Below are positions 51,866 to 59,891 of a stretch of DNA of 59,891 bases, piece after piece. The stretch's first letter is position 1; each line of letters begins with the position of its first letter. The translations under genes and the position numbers were made by a program. The DNA is from Bacteroidales bacterium M2. Lineage in GTDB: Bacteria; Bacteroidota; Bacteroidia; Bacteroidales; Muribaculaceae. Where the stretch lies: assembly GCA_001689415.1 (NCBI GenBank), contig LUJM01000022.1, positions 1-59,891 on the forward strand. The letters run 5' to 3'. A model generated the notes under the pieces. That model saw only the letters and a program-made list of their open reading frames with translations. It searched no databases and was not told where the DNA came from.

Positions 51866-53830
51866 ATGCCAATCAATGACCATATAGAGCGCTGGGCGCT
51901 CAACCAGGGAGCCGATCGTCTTGCGCTGGCTGTAATCAACGGTCAGATAACACTCGACGACCTCGGCGAAATCGCACGCCGCAAACCGGTCTTTGCCTCG
52001 AAGTTTGCCCTTGTGCAGCAGCAACTCGAGACAATGCCCAACCCAAAGGAAAAAGAAGAGTATGATGTGATTGTCGCACAGTACGGTGTAGACAACTCTT
52101 CGGAAGAAATCTTCAATAAAATGTCGGTATATGTGAGTCGGTGGAACGGTAATACTGCCGCAGCCGACCGTGTGTCCGAGGTAAAGGGGTGGATGTCGAT
52201 AATAAAGGAGATGAACGACTACCAGCGCCTGGCGGCACGTGTACCGGCAGACCTGAGTGCTTATGAAGCAAGCGGCAAAGTTCCCTCGGTAGAGGTAGAG
52301 CAGGCGCTCAAGATGTATCTTGCGCAGTGGAACGGTGGAGGCATCGCAAGCGACGAACACCTCAACAAGGTCGAGGACTGGAGTCGCCGCGTTGTGACTA
52401 TTCGCAAACAGAAGGTCGAAAACGACTGGAATGCCATCTTTGATGCCGACGGCAAACTAATCAGCATCGACCTCCTCAAAGAGTTCGCCCAACTGTACTC
52501 AAGCGCTACTGATTACAGCAGCCGTATCGACGACCTGTATTGGGAGTGGGCGATGTCGCAGAGCGATGTGCTATCTGCCGCCGCAGATTACAACGGCTAT
52601 TACAATGGTATGGGCAAACATTCACCAGAGGTGGCTGGTTTGCAATCTTTGTACCGGGAATGGCAGGCGATAGACAATACCGATATTTTCGAAGTTATAA
52701 AATATATCGAGGATCATCCCGACACACCCTTTAAGAGCGAGGCTAACAGGCTGATGCAGTTGCTCAAGACAGCCGAACTCGAGCGTATGCGCCGTGAGCC
52801 GAGCGTGTACTCCGATGCCAAATTCCGCCGATTGAGTACTTCGGGCGCGTGTTCGAAAGAAGAACTTGTCGATGCTGTTGGAGGAAGCGAGGAAGTATAC
52901 GACCGTATCATGAATCTTGAGAGCACCCGGCGTGATTGTCTGCGACGTATTCCCGATCCTATAGAGCAGACATTCGAATACGGAGGCCAGGGTAAAACCG
53001 ACATTGTATTTTTCGGTATGCCCTCGAGCGGTAAGACTTGCGTGCTCACCGGACTCTTTGCCAGCGAGCGCCTTACCCCCGACCCCTCGGATTGGAATGG
53101 CCGCTATGCAACGGCTCTGCAAAGCTATGGCGAGGCGATGATTGCACCTCCTCGTACACAGACTCGGTTTGTTGCAGTGGTAAACTGCGAGATTTACAAA
53201 AAGAATAAGGACAAGCAGCTGAAGGTGCCCTTTAACCTTGTGGATATGGCCGGCGAGGATTTCCAGAACCAGATTGTACAGATCGATGACCTCGGCAGCG
53301 CAAACATATCGTTTGATTCCATGGGTCAGGGCGCACCCGAGATTCTTGCCAACGATCACGATAAGGTATTCTTTGTACTTATCGACCCGACAGCCGTAGG
53401 TAGCCGCGATGTGATACAGAAGGATGCTATCCGCACACTTGTTGGCTTGTTCGAGAATCCGGCGAACAGGTCGATAATGAGGCGCGTGCGCGGCCTGCAT
53501 TTCATTGTAACCAAGGCTGATACACTCACCGGTCCCCGCCTCGACAGCGCACGCAAGTCTGTGTGCAAGATTCTCAACGAAGCATCACGCACCAAACTTG
53601 TCAACTTTTGTCGTGAGTTGGGTATAAATTCGTCGAAAGAAGTCGAACTCGACGGACACCCGAGAGTGTTTTGCTTTAGCCTCGGCACATTCCACCCCGG
53701 AAATATATATTCCGGCTCGCAATGCGATTCCGAGACAATTCTCAATGTGATAAGTGATTACGTTGTTGCCGAAAGATACGATTCGGTAGGCCGCAAGGTA
53801 CGTAGATTTTTTACCCAACCTTTATTGTAA
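51866..53830 (+). CDS. TRAFAC-type GTPase with long helical N-terminus
   Basis: A 654-residue cytoplasmic protein. Residues 1-~370 are mostly helical and rich in Trp, Asp and Lys. The C-terminal GTPase domain has G1 GMPSSGKT (384-391), G3 DMAGE (~460) and G4 TKAD (~549). It is unrelated in detail to the SrfC-like GTPase. It resembles the 'double-GTPase/DO-GTPase' group linked with bacterial conflict systems, but I cannot confirm this by eye. ATG 51866 (MPINDHIERW) is chosen; a frame start at 51746 would overlap the upstream gene by 110 bases. Confidence 0.82.
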   Translation: MPINDHIERWALNQGADRLALAVINGQITLDDLGEIARRKPVFASKFALVQQQLETMPNPKEKEEYDVIVAQYGVDNSSEEIFNKMSVYVSRWNGNTAAADRVSEVKGWMSIIKEMNDYQRLAARVPADLSAYEASGKVPSVEVEQALKMYLAQWNGGGIASDEHLNKVEDWSRRVVTIRKQKVENDWNAIFDADGKLISIDLLKEFAQLYSSATDYSSRIDDLYWEWAMSQSDVLSAAADYNGYYNGMGKHSPEVAGLQSLYREWQAIDNTDIFEVIKYIEDHPDTPFKSEANRLMQLLKTAELERMRREPSVYSDAKFRRLSTSGACSKEELVDAVGGSEEVYDRIMNLESTRRDCLRRIPDPIEQTFEYGGQGKTDIVFFGMPSSGKTCVLTGLFASERLTPDPSDWNGRYATALQSYGEAMIAPPRTQTRFVAVVNCEIYKKNKDKQLKVPFNLVDMAGEDFQNQIVQIDDLGSANISFDSMGQGAPEILANDHDKVFFVLIDPTAVGSRDVIQKDAIRTLVGLFENPANRSIMRRVRGLHFIVTKADTLTGPRLDSARKSVCKILNEASRTKLVNFCRELGINSSKEVELDGHPRVFCFSLGTFHPGNIYSGSQCDSETILNVISDYVVAERYDSVGRKVRRFFTQPLL

Positions 53831-53835
53831 CTTTT

Positions 53836-55665
53836 ATGGAAAAGACAATCGGACTGCAATTTGCAGGTTGTGCAGAAACGGGCTTTGACTCACTGCTCAG
53901 CATTAATTGGACGGGTAGGAATCTGTCCGACTTCATGCCCCGCGAAGAATATTATGCCGACCCGGTGGCATATTTTGCCAGAATCGACAGTGAGTATCAG
54001 ACTTATGAGGCAGTTATATGCAAATTCGAGGGTCTCGACCTTCGTCATTCGGCTTTCCAGATAGCGATACGCATACCGGTAGGTTACCGCATCGCCGAGG
54101 CGGCTACAGGCAAGATTGTTAGCCCTGCCGCAGTGCTTCGCCCGATACTCACAAAGGTGATGTCCGAGCATCTGAAGTCGTTTGAGAACACTTACGAATA
54201 TCGAGGTCGCCAAATTCCGACATTTGTACCGGCAGATTATTCATCGATGCTCGACCGCTACCGGCTCGAACCTCAGTGGGGCCCTATGGTCGATATGAAC
54301 GGCACAAGGCCGGTCTACATCAATGGCTTGGGCAACGAGGATATTGATGTCAAGATGTTGGCTATACCTTATATAGCAAGGCTTGCCCAGGCATCGACGG
54401 TTGAAATAGGAGGATTCAGTTCGTCTGTGGCAACAACGGCGCTGACCGACGACGAACTTCATCCTGAAGCCGAGATACAGGTGCGCGTCTGCCACAAGAC
54501 CGGCAATATCGACAACCGTGTGCTCACCGCAACCCCGATGCATCTGCATTCAGAAAACTTTGGCTACAGCACCGAGATATATAATAATGTAGGTATAGTA
54601 TTACAACGAGATACTTTGCTCGCCCAGTTCAGAAAGGGTAATTATACATCTAAGGGTGACGGATATAAGGTGGAGCAGTTCCCTTCGAAGGGTATTGTAT
54701 CGGTTCAGTTCTGCCCTCAGTTGCGCCGCAAGGCATACGAGATACAGCTCAAGGGTAACGGCGTTGCCGACCGTCAGAACGAAATATTCGAGCAGTTGCT
54801 ATATAATGCCAATAAGATAAACAACCGAAAGGTGGCTTTCGAAGGCGAGTCGATTGTGCAGTTCGAGAGCATGAGCGCCGAACAGCTGTGCAATTGCTTC
54901 TCGCTGACACGTCTGGCAAAGTTCAAAATCGATAAAGTGCGCCGCGACGGTAATGTAATTTCTATTACCCTCGAAGCTAAGGAAGAACCCAAGCCTATAA
55001 TGGCGAGCGAGAACATGGCGCCGGCGATGCGTAAATCGTCGACGAACCAGAAAACACTTTTGATAAGGTATCAGGCCGGGGCGAAATTGGCAAACAGGGT
55101 CGATGTAGTACTGACCCAGTACCTTTCGCCCGAGGTGGAAAGTGTCTCGGTATTCCGCAAGGCCGAAGTCCTCGTAGATGAAAGTGGTCGTTACTCGGTG
55201 GTTACGTTTGCCGAGCTTGCCGGGAATCCTCGCATCGAGGTTCGTATAGGCCGTCCGTCATTATATAAAGGCGAGCCTCGCCAAGGCGATGACAAATATG
55301 ATTATGTAGTAGATATGTGTGCAGCCAAGGGTGCCGTGTCGCGCTATTTCAGCATATTCAAATGGCGTGAAATGGACGGTAACTGGCCTATATGGCGCGA
55401 TGTCACCATTGCCGCGGCAGCAATCCTTCTTGCACTCCTATGCTATTTCGCGGGTGTATTCACCAGCGGTATGGGTGTCTTGAACGAAATCCGCGATACA
55501 TTTGTGAAGCCTGAGCCTGTGGAAATCGTTGCTCCGGAGGAAAAGGTGCCTGTCAAGGAAGCACCCATTGAGGTCAAGGTACAGCCTGTGGATTCTGTTG
55601 AAACTGAGAAGGCCGAGAACGATTCGATCGATACCATAAAGCCTGCCGGTGATGAGGATAATTAA
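53836..55665 (+). CDS. Single-pass membrane protein with large N-terminal domain, unknown
   Basis: A 609-residue protein. About 515 residues of mixed alpha/beta sequence without a signal peptide come first, then a membrane helix (~523-545, VTIAAAAILLALLCYFAGVF) and a Pro/Glu/Val-rich acidic tail (PEPVEIVAPEEKVPVKEAP) of ~60 residues, probably periplasmic. The beginning (KTIGLQFAGCAETGFDSLL) recalls GTPase-associated partners only in general style. Five bases after the GTPase gene, so they are probably coupled and may form a GTPase-membrane adaptor pair. Confidence 0.75.
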   Translation: MEKTIGLQFAGCAETGFDSLLSINWTGRNLSDFMPREEYYADPVAYFARIDSEYQTYEAVICKFEGLDLRHSAFQIAIRIPVGYRIAEAATGKIVSPAAVLRPILTKVMSEHLKSFENTYEYRGRQIPTFVPADYSSMLDRYRLEPQWGPMVDMNGTRPVYINGLGNEDIDVKMLAIPYIARLAQASTVEIGGFSSSVATTALTDDELHPEAEIQVRVCHKTGNIDNRVLTATPMHLHSENFGYSTEIYNNVGIVLQRDTLLAQFRKGNYTSKGDGYKVEQFPSKGIVSVQFCPQLRRKAYEIQLKGNGVADRQNEIFEQLLYNANKINNRKVAFEGESIVQFESMSAEQLCNCFSLTRLAKFKIDKVRRDGNVISITLEAKEEPKPIMASENMAPAMRKSSTNQKTLLIRYQAGAKLANRVDVVLTQYLSPEVESVSVFRKAEVLVDESGRYSVVTFAELAGNPRIEVRIGRPSLYKGEPRQGDDKYDYVVDMCAAKGAVSRYFSIFKWREMDGNWPIWRDVTIAAAAILLALLCYFAGVFTSGMGVLNEIRDTFVKPEPVEIVAPEEKVPVKEAPIEVKVQPVDSVETEKAENDSIDTIKPAGDEDN

Positions 55666-56602
55666 ACTGTTATTGTTCGCCCTGGTTGTGTCGGCTGTTT
55701 TTGTCGGCGCTTACTGGCTGATTGTCAGGCCGTCGTCGGATGGCGATGATGCCTACGACAGTGGCGGATTGCGGCGTATGTGTATAGAGCGCATTCATGC
55801 CTATGGCGACAGTATATCGCAGTATGGCTGGAACGATGATTATCTCACGGCAGCGCATGTGCTGATCAGCGGACATCGCAACGATTTGTCGCAAAGTGAA
55901 ATACAGCAGCTCGACAATACATTGCAGAGTGTATTTCTCGCACAAGTCGATTCGTTGATATGCAGCTGCTACGGCAGTGGCATGACTGACGGACATATAC
56001 GCAGCGGCTCGATACTCGACAAGGCTTACAATGGACTTGACAAACTTGCGTCGGATTATCCGTCAATTCGTAGCTCGCAGCGCTGGGCTTCGCTGTCGAA
56101 ACTTAGAAAACTCCACAAGGAGATTTATAATTTTGGACAGCGCAGTTTTTCGCATCCGGCAAGGAGCAACCTGAGGTTGCAATGGCAAGGAGACGTGGCG
56201 GTGATACGCATGGGTGAAGTGTTGGATTACTCATCGTATATGCGCACGATGCGTTCGATGCGGTCGGATCTTGAGACCCGTTGCGCCGAAATAGAGGAAC
56301 TACGTACTTCGCCGTGGACATCTGTAGCACTCGACAAGGGCAGGGTAGAGAGCAAGCTTGCGCGAGAGCGGACTGCCTATATCGACCGCGAGCGCCGTGC
56401 CGTAGAGGCTTTTGCCTCGAGAATTGTGCCCCAGATTCACGATCATTTCAAAGGCCGTACGGGTTTTTCGTCTGAAAATGCGAAGGCGTTGAATGCCCGG
56501 CTTGGCAGCATTGAGACCGAGCTAAATAGAAAAGGTATCATGGTGTCGGGCTTTGGAAAAGTAAAAAGTCAGATTTCACGTATATATATTGACCAAATAT
56601 AA
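55652..56602 (+). CDS. N-terminally anchored periplasmic helical protein, unknown
   Basis: A 316-residue protein with an N-terminal membrane anchor (~4-22, IKLLLFALVVSAVFVGAYWL) and a ~290-residue, mainly helical periplasmic domain rich in Arg, Ser and Asp. No family recognised. It starts inside the end of the previous gene (14-base overlap), a sign of translational coupling; ATG 55652 is preferred to GTG 55649. Confidence 0.75.
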   Translation: MRIIKLLLFALVVSAVFVGAYWLIVRPSSDGDDAYDSGGLRRMCIERIHAYGDSISQYGWNDDYLTAAHVLISGHRNDLSQSEIQQLDNTLQSVFLAQVDSLICSCYGSGMTDGHIRSGSILDKAYNGLDKLASDYPSIRSSQRWASLSKLRKLHKEIYNFGQRSFSHPARSNLRLQWQGDVAVIRMGEVLDYSSYMRTMRSMRSDLETRCAEIEELRTSPWTSVALDKGRVESKLARERTAYIDRERRAVEAFASRIVPQIHDHFKGRTGFSSENAKALNARLGSIETELNRKGIMVSGFGKVKSQISRIYIDQI

Positions 56603-56611
56603 AATCACTAT

Positions 56612-58414
56612 ATGCCGAAGTTAAAAGAAGTATTGAGCACCGAGGTGCACTGGCAGGTTGCCGACTGGCATACCCGCGACCAGGCAAATATCCGCATACG
56701 CCAGCTCATGGGTGATGATGCGCGGTATTTTGCGCCGGTATATGTGACACACTCCGGGTATTATTGGTCAGATGCCGAGCCTGCAGGCTGGTCGCTTCTT
56801 TCGGATGCGTCGCCCGAAGATTCGCGGGCAGTGCGTGCTTTTATCGAAGGGTTAAGAGCCAAGGCGTTGGCTAAATATCCTAACCAGCAGCAACGCATAG
56901 ACCAGATATTTACCCGGCCAAATGATGATTTTGTATTCATTCGCAAGCTTGCGGACGGTAGTTTGGATGTGCGCCTCACCGGCTGGGGGTTTGCCAATTT
57001 TCACAGGGCCTACGGCGGCAGTATCATTGATGCACCGGCCGACGACAGCCTGCGGCAGGTGAAGGTTTGCTTTAGCATAGATGGCCGCAGGTTGCCCGAC
57101 AGAGAGTTTGACCTGTGGCGCTCGACATCGTGGGCACATATGAAGACTGATAGCGAGGGGTATTTCGACCTCGGGTCTCTCGGCCCCGGCGCGAGGGTTC
57201 AGGTGCGCGACAAAGCGACCGGAAAGGAAAGAATCGAGACTGTTGCCGATGATACTTCGGTGATAGATGTTGATGTTACCGAATATCTGACCGTGCGAGT
57301 GAGTGCCCGCCACGATAATGTGCCTGTGGGCGGTGAGGGTGTGAAGATTGTATATGGGTGCCACGAAAATGAGCTTTTGCTCAACCAGGGCGTTGGCGAG
57401 TGCCGTTTGCCTTGGCTCGAAGGTGTAGAATGCAATGTGTCGCTGAGGGGGCAGATGCAGGCCAGACCATTGGATAAGGATATTGTAAATGTCTTTAACT
57501 TTGAGTTTGTTACGCCTGTAACGCCTCGTACGCCGGTGACAGTGCGCGTACATGCCGACGGAGCACCTGTGGTAAATGAGCCTGTGACAATAGTTTACCG
57601 TGATAATGTATTGCAGATGAATACAGACGGTAACGGCGAGGCTAAAACCGAGTTCGATACTCCCGATGACAGTGAAGGCCTTCGTCAGGTGGTTGCGACC
57701 GTTCGCGACCGACAGTCGGGTTGTGAACTCGGCTCGGAGCCTATCGTGATTAACTTCGATTTCGATACTCCGGTGCGCGAGGAGTTTGAGGCTACTATCC
57801 TTATTATAGATATGGATAATAAAGCCGTGGGCGGTTATCCTGTTAAGGTAAATATAGGAGACGGTTCGGCTGACTACATTAGCGATGCTAATGGCCGCGT
57901 GGCTCTCGGCAGGGTGTTTGCCGGTGATACTATGGTGGTTTACGACGGTCATAACACGGCTTTCTCGCGGACTTATACCTTGAATTCGCGTCAGCCTCAG
58001 TATGTTTTCCAGTTGCCCTATGCCACCTGTCCGATCGACGGAGACTGCACGCTTAGGGTGATAGAAATGAACGGACAGCCGGCCGCTGGCGTGACTTGCA
58101 TCCTTTCGCAGGATGGCAAGCGGATGTTGAGTCATCTCGACAATAATGGCGAGACGGTGTTTTCTTCTTCGGATTTTGAAGTTGGCAAGGATGTGGGAGT
58201 GTCGCTTTATAGCGAGCGTCGCACATTTCCGCAGCTCTCATTCCGCCTCGAAGCCGAAGAGAAAGAGTACGAGCTTGTAGAAGTCAAGGGTCCTTATCCA
58301 TGGTGGAAGGTTCTGCTTGAGATTCTTGCAGCCTTAGCAGCCGTGTTTGCATTATTCGGTGTCTCGGTTTGTTGGTATGCACTATTAAAAGAACTACCTT
58401 TATTTTTTGCCTGA
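56612..58414 (+). CDS. Tail-anchored protein with about five beta-sandwich repeats
   Basis: A 600-residue protein without a signal peptide. The first ~170 residues are a separate domain (LTGWGFANFHRAYGG near 125-140). Then come about five tandem ~75-90-residue Ig-like/CarboxypepD-regulatory-like repeats with recurring 'V-x-V-x-x-D-G-x-P...V-x-I' and 'D-x-N/D-G-x' turns (for instance TDGNGEAKTEFD and SDANGRVALGRV). One membrane helix (~565-590, ILAALAAVFALFGVSVCW) and a short tail end it. By this topology the repeats lie in the cytoplasm, unusual for such domains, unless the protein is exported without a classical signal. Nine bases after the previous gene. Confidence 0.75.
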   Translation: MPKLKEVLSTEVHWQVADWHTRDQANIRIRQLMGDDARYFAPVYVTHSGYYWSDAEPAGWSLLSDASPEDSRAVRAFIEGLRAKALAKYPNQQQRIDQIFTRPNDDFVFIRKLADGSLDVRLTGWGFANFHRAYGGSIIDAPADDSLRQVKVCFSIDGRRLPDREFDLWRSTSWAHMKTDSEGYFDLGSLGPGARVQVRDKATGKERIETVADDTSVIDVDVTEYLTVRVSARHDNVPVGGEGVKIVYGCHENELLLNQGVGECRLPWLEGVECNVSLRGQMQARPLDKDIVNVFNFEFVTPVTPRTPVTVRVHADGAPVVNEPVTIVYRDNVLQMNTDGNGEAKTEFDTPDDSEGLRQVVATVRDRQSGCELGSEPIVINFDFDTPVREEFEATILIIDMDNKAVGGYPVKVNIGDGSADYISDANGRVALGRVFAGDTMVVYDGHNTAFSRTYTLNSRQPQYVFQLPYATCPIDGDCTLRVIEMNGQPAAGVTCILSQDGKRMLSHLDNNGETVFSSSDFEVGKDVGVSLYSERRTFPQLSFRLEAEEKEYELVEVKGPYPWWKVLLEILAALAAVFALFGVSVCWYALLKELPLFFA

Positions 58415-58418
58415 TATT

Positions 58419-58697
58419 ATGTTTGCAGATAGTCTGGAATTATACCTTTGGATATTTTTTGCCAATATTGTAGCCTTTGCGCTTTTTGGTTATGATAAGC
58501 ATCAGGCGCATTATCACTTGTGGCGAATCCCCGAGATTGTACTTATACTTTCCAGTGTGCCGCTGAGTGCGTTTGGTTCGCTATGCGGAATGATAGTTTT
58601 CAATCACAAGACTCGCAAGAGCCTGTTCATGATAGCTGTTCCTCTGCTTGTGTTCGTGCAGGTGCTCGGTATGGCATATTATTTCAAACATTATTAG
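58419..58697 (+). CDS. DUF1294 small membrane protein
   Basis: A 92-residue membrane protein with the DUF1294 pattern: an N-terminal helix, FALFGYDKHQAHYHLWRIPE, a second helix, GSLCGMIVFNHKTRKSLF and a third helix. Function unknown; the domain is often fused to cold-shock domains elsewhere, but stands alone here. ATG 58419 follows the previous stop by four bases; TTG 58407 would overlap it. Confidence 0.85.
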   Translation: MFADSLELYLWIFFANIVAFALFGYDKHQAHYHLWRIPEIVLILSSVPLSAFGSLCGMIVFNHKTRKSLFMIAVPLLVFVQVLGMAYYFKHY

Positions 58698-58709
58698 AAT
58701 ACGGTGCTT

Positions 58710-59228
58710 ATGAATGGAAATAAGGGAGCGTTGCGCGGTATACTTGTCGGTGTTTATGTTTTGCTGATTGCTCTTCTTATGTTGAGCAATTGCCGTGGAT
58801 GTGATCGACAAGAAGCGATGCAAGAAGTTGTTGAAGATCCGGCAGCCGAAGAACGTGCCGAGCAGGTTGGAAATGACGGTGAGATAAAAGTGACGGCATT
58901 GTGGGATTTTCCCGGTGATGTCGATTTGCATGTAACCGAACCCGACGGTACAGAACTTTGGTTCCGCAATATGAAACATCGCCGTACCGGTGGCGAACTT
59001 GATGTTGATAATATACCGGGAGGTCGAGGTTCTGCCGAGAATATTTATTGGACTTCTCCGCTGCACGGGCAATATAAGGTGGAGGTGGTGATGTATAATA
59101 TATCTTCCGAAGCTCCAAATGGCGGTGTTGTGAAGGTTGTGGTAAAAGTAAATGGACAAACGGAGACAATACCTGTTCGTCTATCGCGACAAAATCAGCG
59201 TGTGCTCGTAAAAAGATTTACATATTAG
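58710..59228 (+). CDS. DUF2135/YfaP-like periplasmic protein
   Basis: A 172-residue protein with an N-terminal hydrophobic anchor (~10-28) ending in SNCRGC, possibly a non-standard lipobox. The C-terminal ~110 residues carry the DUF2135 pattern: LWDFPGDVDLHVTEPDG, then GGRGSAENIYW and HGQYKVEVVMYN, a beta-sandwich like E. coli YfaP. Such proteins often accompany von Willebrand-domain or conflict-type loci. Last gene of the operon; ATG 58710 is preferred over GTG 58704. The terminator lies 67 bases on. Confidence 0.8.
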   Translation: MNGNKGALRGILVGVYVLLIALLMLSNCRGCDRQEAMQEVVEDPAAEERAEQVGNDGEIKVTALWDFPGDVDLHVTEPDGTELWFRNMKHRRTGGELDVDNIPGGRGSAENIYWTSPLHGQYKVEVVMYNISSEAPNGGVVKVVVKVNGQTETIPVRLSRQNQRVLVKRFTY

Positions 59229-59294
59229 AGATCGGTTTTTGCTACAAGAATGGTTTTAGGGCCGATTTTTGACTAAATTACTGAGTATCAATTT

Positions 59295-59335
59295 AAAAGC
59301 CCCGAGAGTGTATTTGTCACCTCGGGGTTTATTTG
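59295..59335 (+). terminator. Terminator of the Srf-like operon
   Basis: CCCCGAG (59300-59306) with CTCGGGG (59321-59327), flanked by AAAG and TTTATTTG. Ends the ~16.4-kb operon before the rRNA promoters. Confidence 0.88.
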
Positions 59336-59385
59336 TGAATGAAAGTTAAAATCATGCTGAAAAACACATTTTTTCGGCAAAATAT

Positions 59386-59416
59386 TTGGAGGATTCAAAA
59401 AGAGGCAGTAACTTTG
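59386..59416 (+). promoter_or_regulatory. rRNA promoter P1
   Basis: TTG 59386-59388 (in TTTG), 20 bases, TAACTTTG 59409-59416. First of two tandem promoters with the same -7 box before 16S rRNA. Confidence 0.82.
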
Positions 59417-59498
59417 CACTCGCTTTCGGGGATGAGACTCCGGGACGGCTGAAAAGGCCGAGCGAAATACTAAAAGATGTTAAGAAATGAACAATTTC

Positions 59499-59529
59499 TT
59501 GGCGGAATGAAAAAGTTGTAGTAACTTTG
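59499..59529 (+). promoter_or_regulatory. rRNA promoter P2 and leader
   Basis: TTG 59499-59501, 20 bases, TAACTTTG 59522-59529. The ~250 bases from here to 59787 are the rRNA leader, with small stem-forming stretches (e.g. GCTTCCC/GGGAAGC near 59630) and no open frame. With P1 this fills the 559-base gap 59229-59787. Confidence 0.82.
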
Positions 59530-59787
59530 CCGAGCTGTCCGCCACAAGCTGCAAAGCGGTGGCAAGCAAGCGAACATTGACAGTATGACAATAGATGAGA
59601 AGTAGTACAAGAGTGTAACGGAGCTTCCCGAGGGAAGCAAAAGTTCGACTCTGTCAAATTCCAAATATACAAGCAATAATCCGACCGGTCAGGGAATCGG
59701 CGCTTCGAATGGCGTTTTGTCACAGGCAAAACAACAACTACAAAGTCTTGCCTTTACTTTTTAGAAGAAAAAAGAACAAGATAAACA

Positions 59788-59891
59788 ACAACGAAGAGTT
59801 TGATCCTGGCTCAGGATGAACGCTAGCCACAGGCTTAACACATGCAAGTCGCGGGGCAGCATGGATGTCCTTTCGGGGACATCTGATGGCG
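59788..59891 (+). rRNA. rrs: 16S ribosomal RNA, 5' end (runs off the window)
   Basis: GAAGAGTTTGATCCTGGCTC (59793 onward) is the universal 16S 5' motif; GATGAACGCTAGCCACAGGC and TTAACACATGCAAGTCG follow, as in Bacteroidales. About the first 104 bases are present. Confidence 0.97.

Noticed and set aside
56852..58135. 427-residue open frame on the minus strand
   Set aside because: It lies fully inside the 600-residue rightward protein, which has repeats, a membrane helix and operon context; the reverse frame has low-complexity His/Arg-rich sequence and no start signals.

Overview
The window comes from a Bacteroidales genome, most likely of the Muribaculaceae. Three things support this: the start of a 16S rRNA gene at the right edge, promoters of the Bacteroidetes type (TTG, 19-20 bases, TAnnTTTG) in front of many genes, and Bacteroidetes-type gene families (DUF4369 thioredoxin-fold protein, DUF3332, head-GIN protein, BspA-like leucine-rich protein, Por/type IX C-terminal tails). 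No tRNA, insertion sequence or CRISPR array was seen.

Layout. 1-2430 is an A+T-richer accessory patch: a broken gene end, two tandem secreted paralogues, a large inverted repeat and another secreted protein. 2530-8000 is housekeeping: rpsU, xerC, hibernation factor, a thioredoxin-like protein, a small unknown and dnaK. 8069-11522 is a divergent oxyR / CoA-disulfide-reductase fusion pair with a recognisable OxyR operator. 11731-14149 holds NAD salvage genes (pncA-pncB) and a Fur-family regulator. 14238-17343 holds a small outer-membrane protein and a cobalamin riboswitch controlling a BtuB-like receptor. 17490-24662 is a rightward run: coiled-coil membrane protein, MgtC-like protein, CPA2 antiporter, purM, MltF-like lytic transglycosylase and DUF3332 protein. 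24736-38177 is mostly leftward: three secreted proteins with Por-type tails, serC-serA, YqgE/AlgH and a GH31 glycosidase, plus one candidate small RNA. 38364-42585 has a four-gene leftward operon ending in a cyclophilin and an M16 peptidase, and a head-GIN protein.

The most unusual part is 42680-59335: one promoter, ten closely packed rightward genes and one terminator. The genes encode an SrfB-like protein of the actin/Hsp70 ATPase fold, an SrfC-like large GTPase, a membrane-anchored subtilisin-like protease, a polytopic membrane protein, a second and different GTPase, three single-pass membrane proteins of unknown family, a DUF1294 protein and a DUF2135 protein. I infer an envelope-associated NTPase/protease machine, possibly a stress or conflict system; its function is not shown by the sequence. 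Immediately after it come two tandem rRNA promoters and the start of 16S rRNA.

Regulation visible in the sequence: about a dozen sigma-ABfr-type promoters, many intrinsic terminators, a cobalamin riboswitch, an OxyR operator, terminator-like or start-site hairpins directly before xerC, mltF and pncA, and a dispersed ~45-base repeat present three times between genes.
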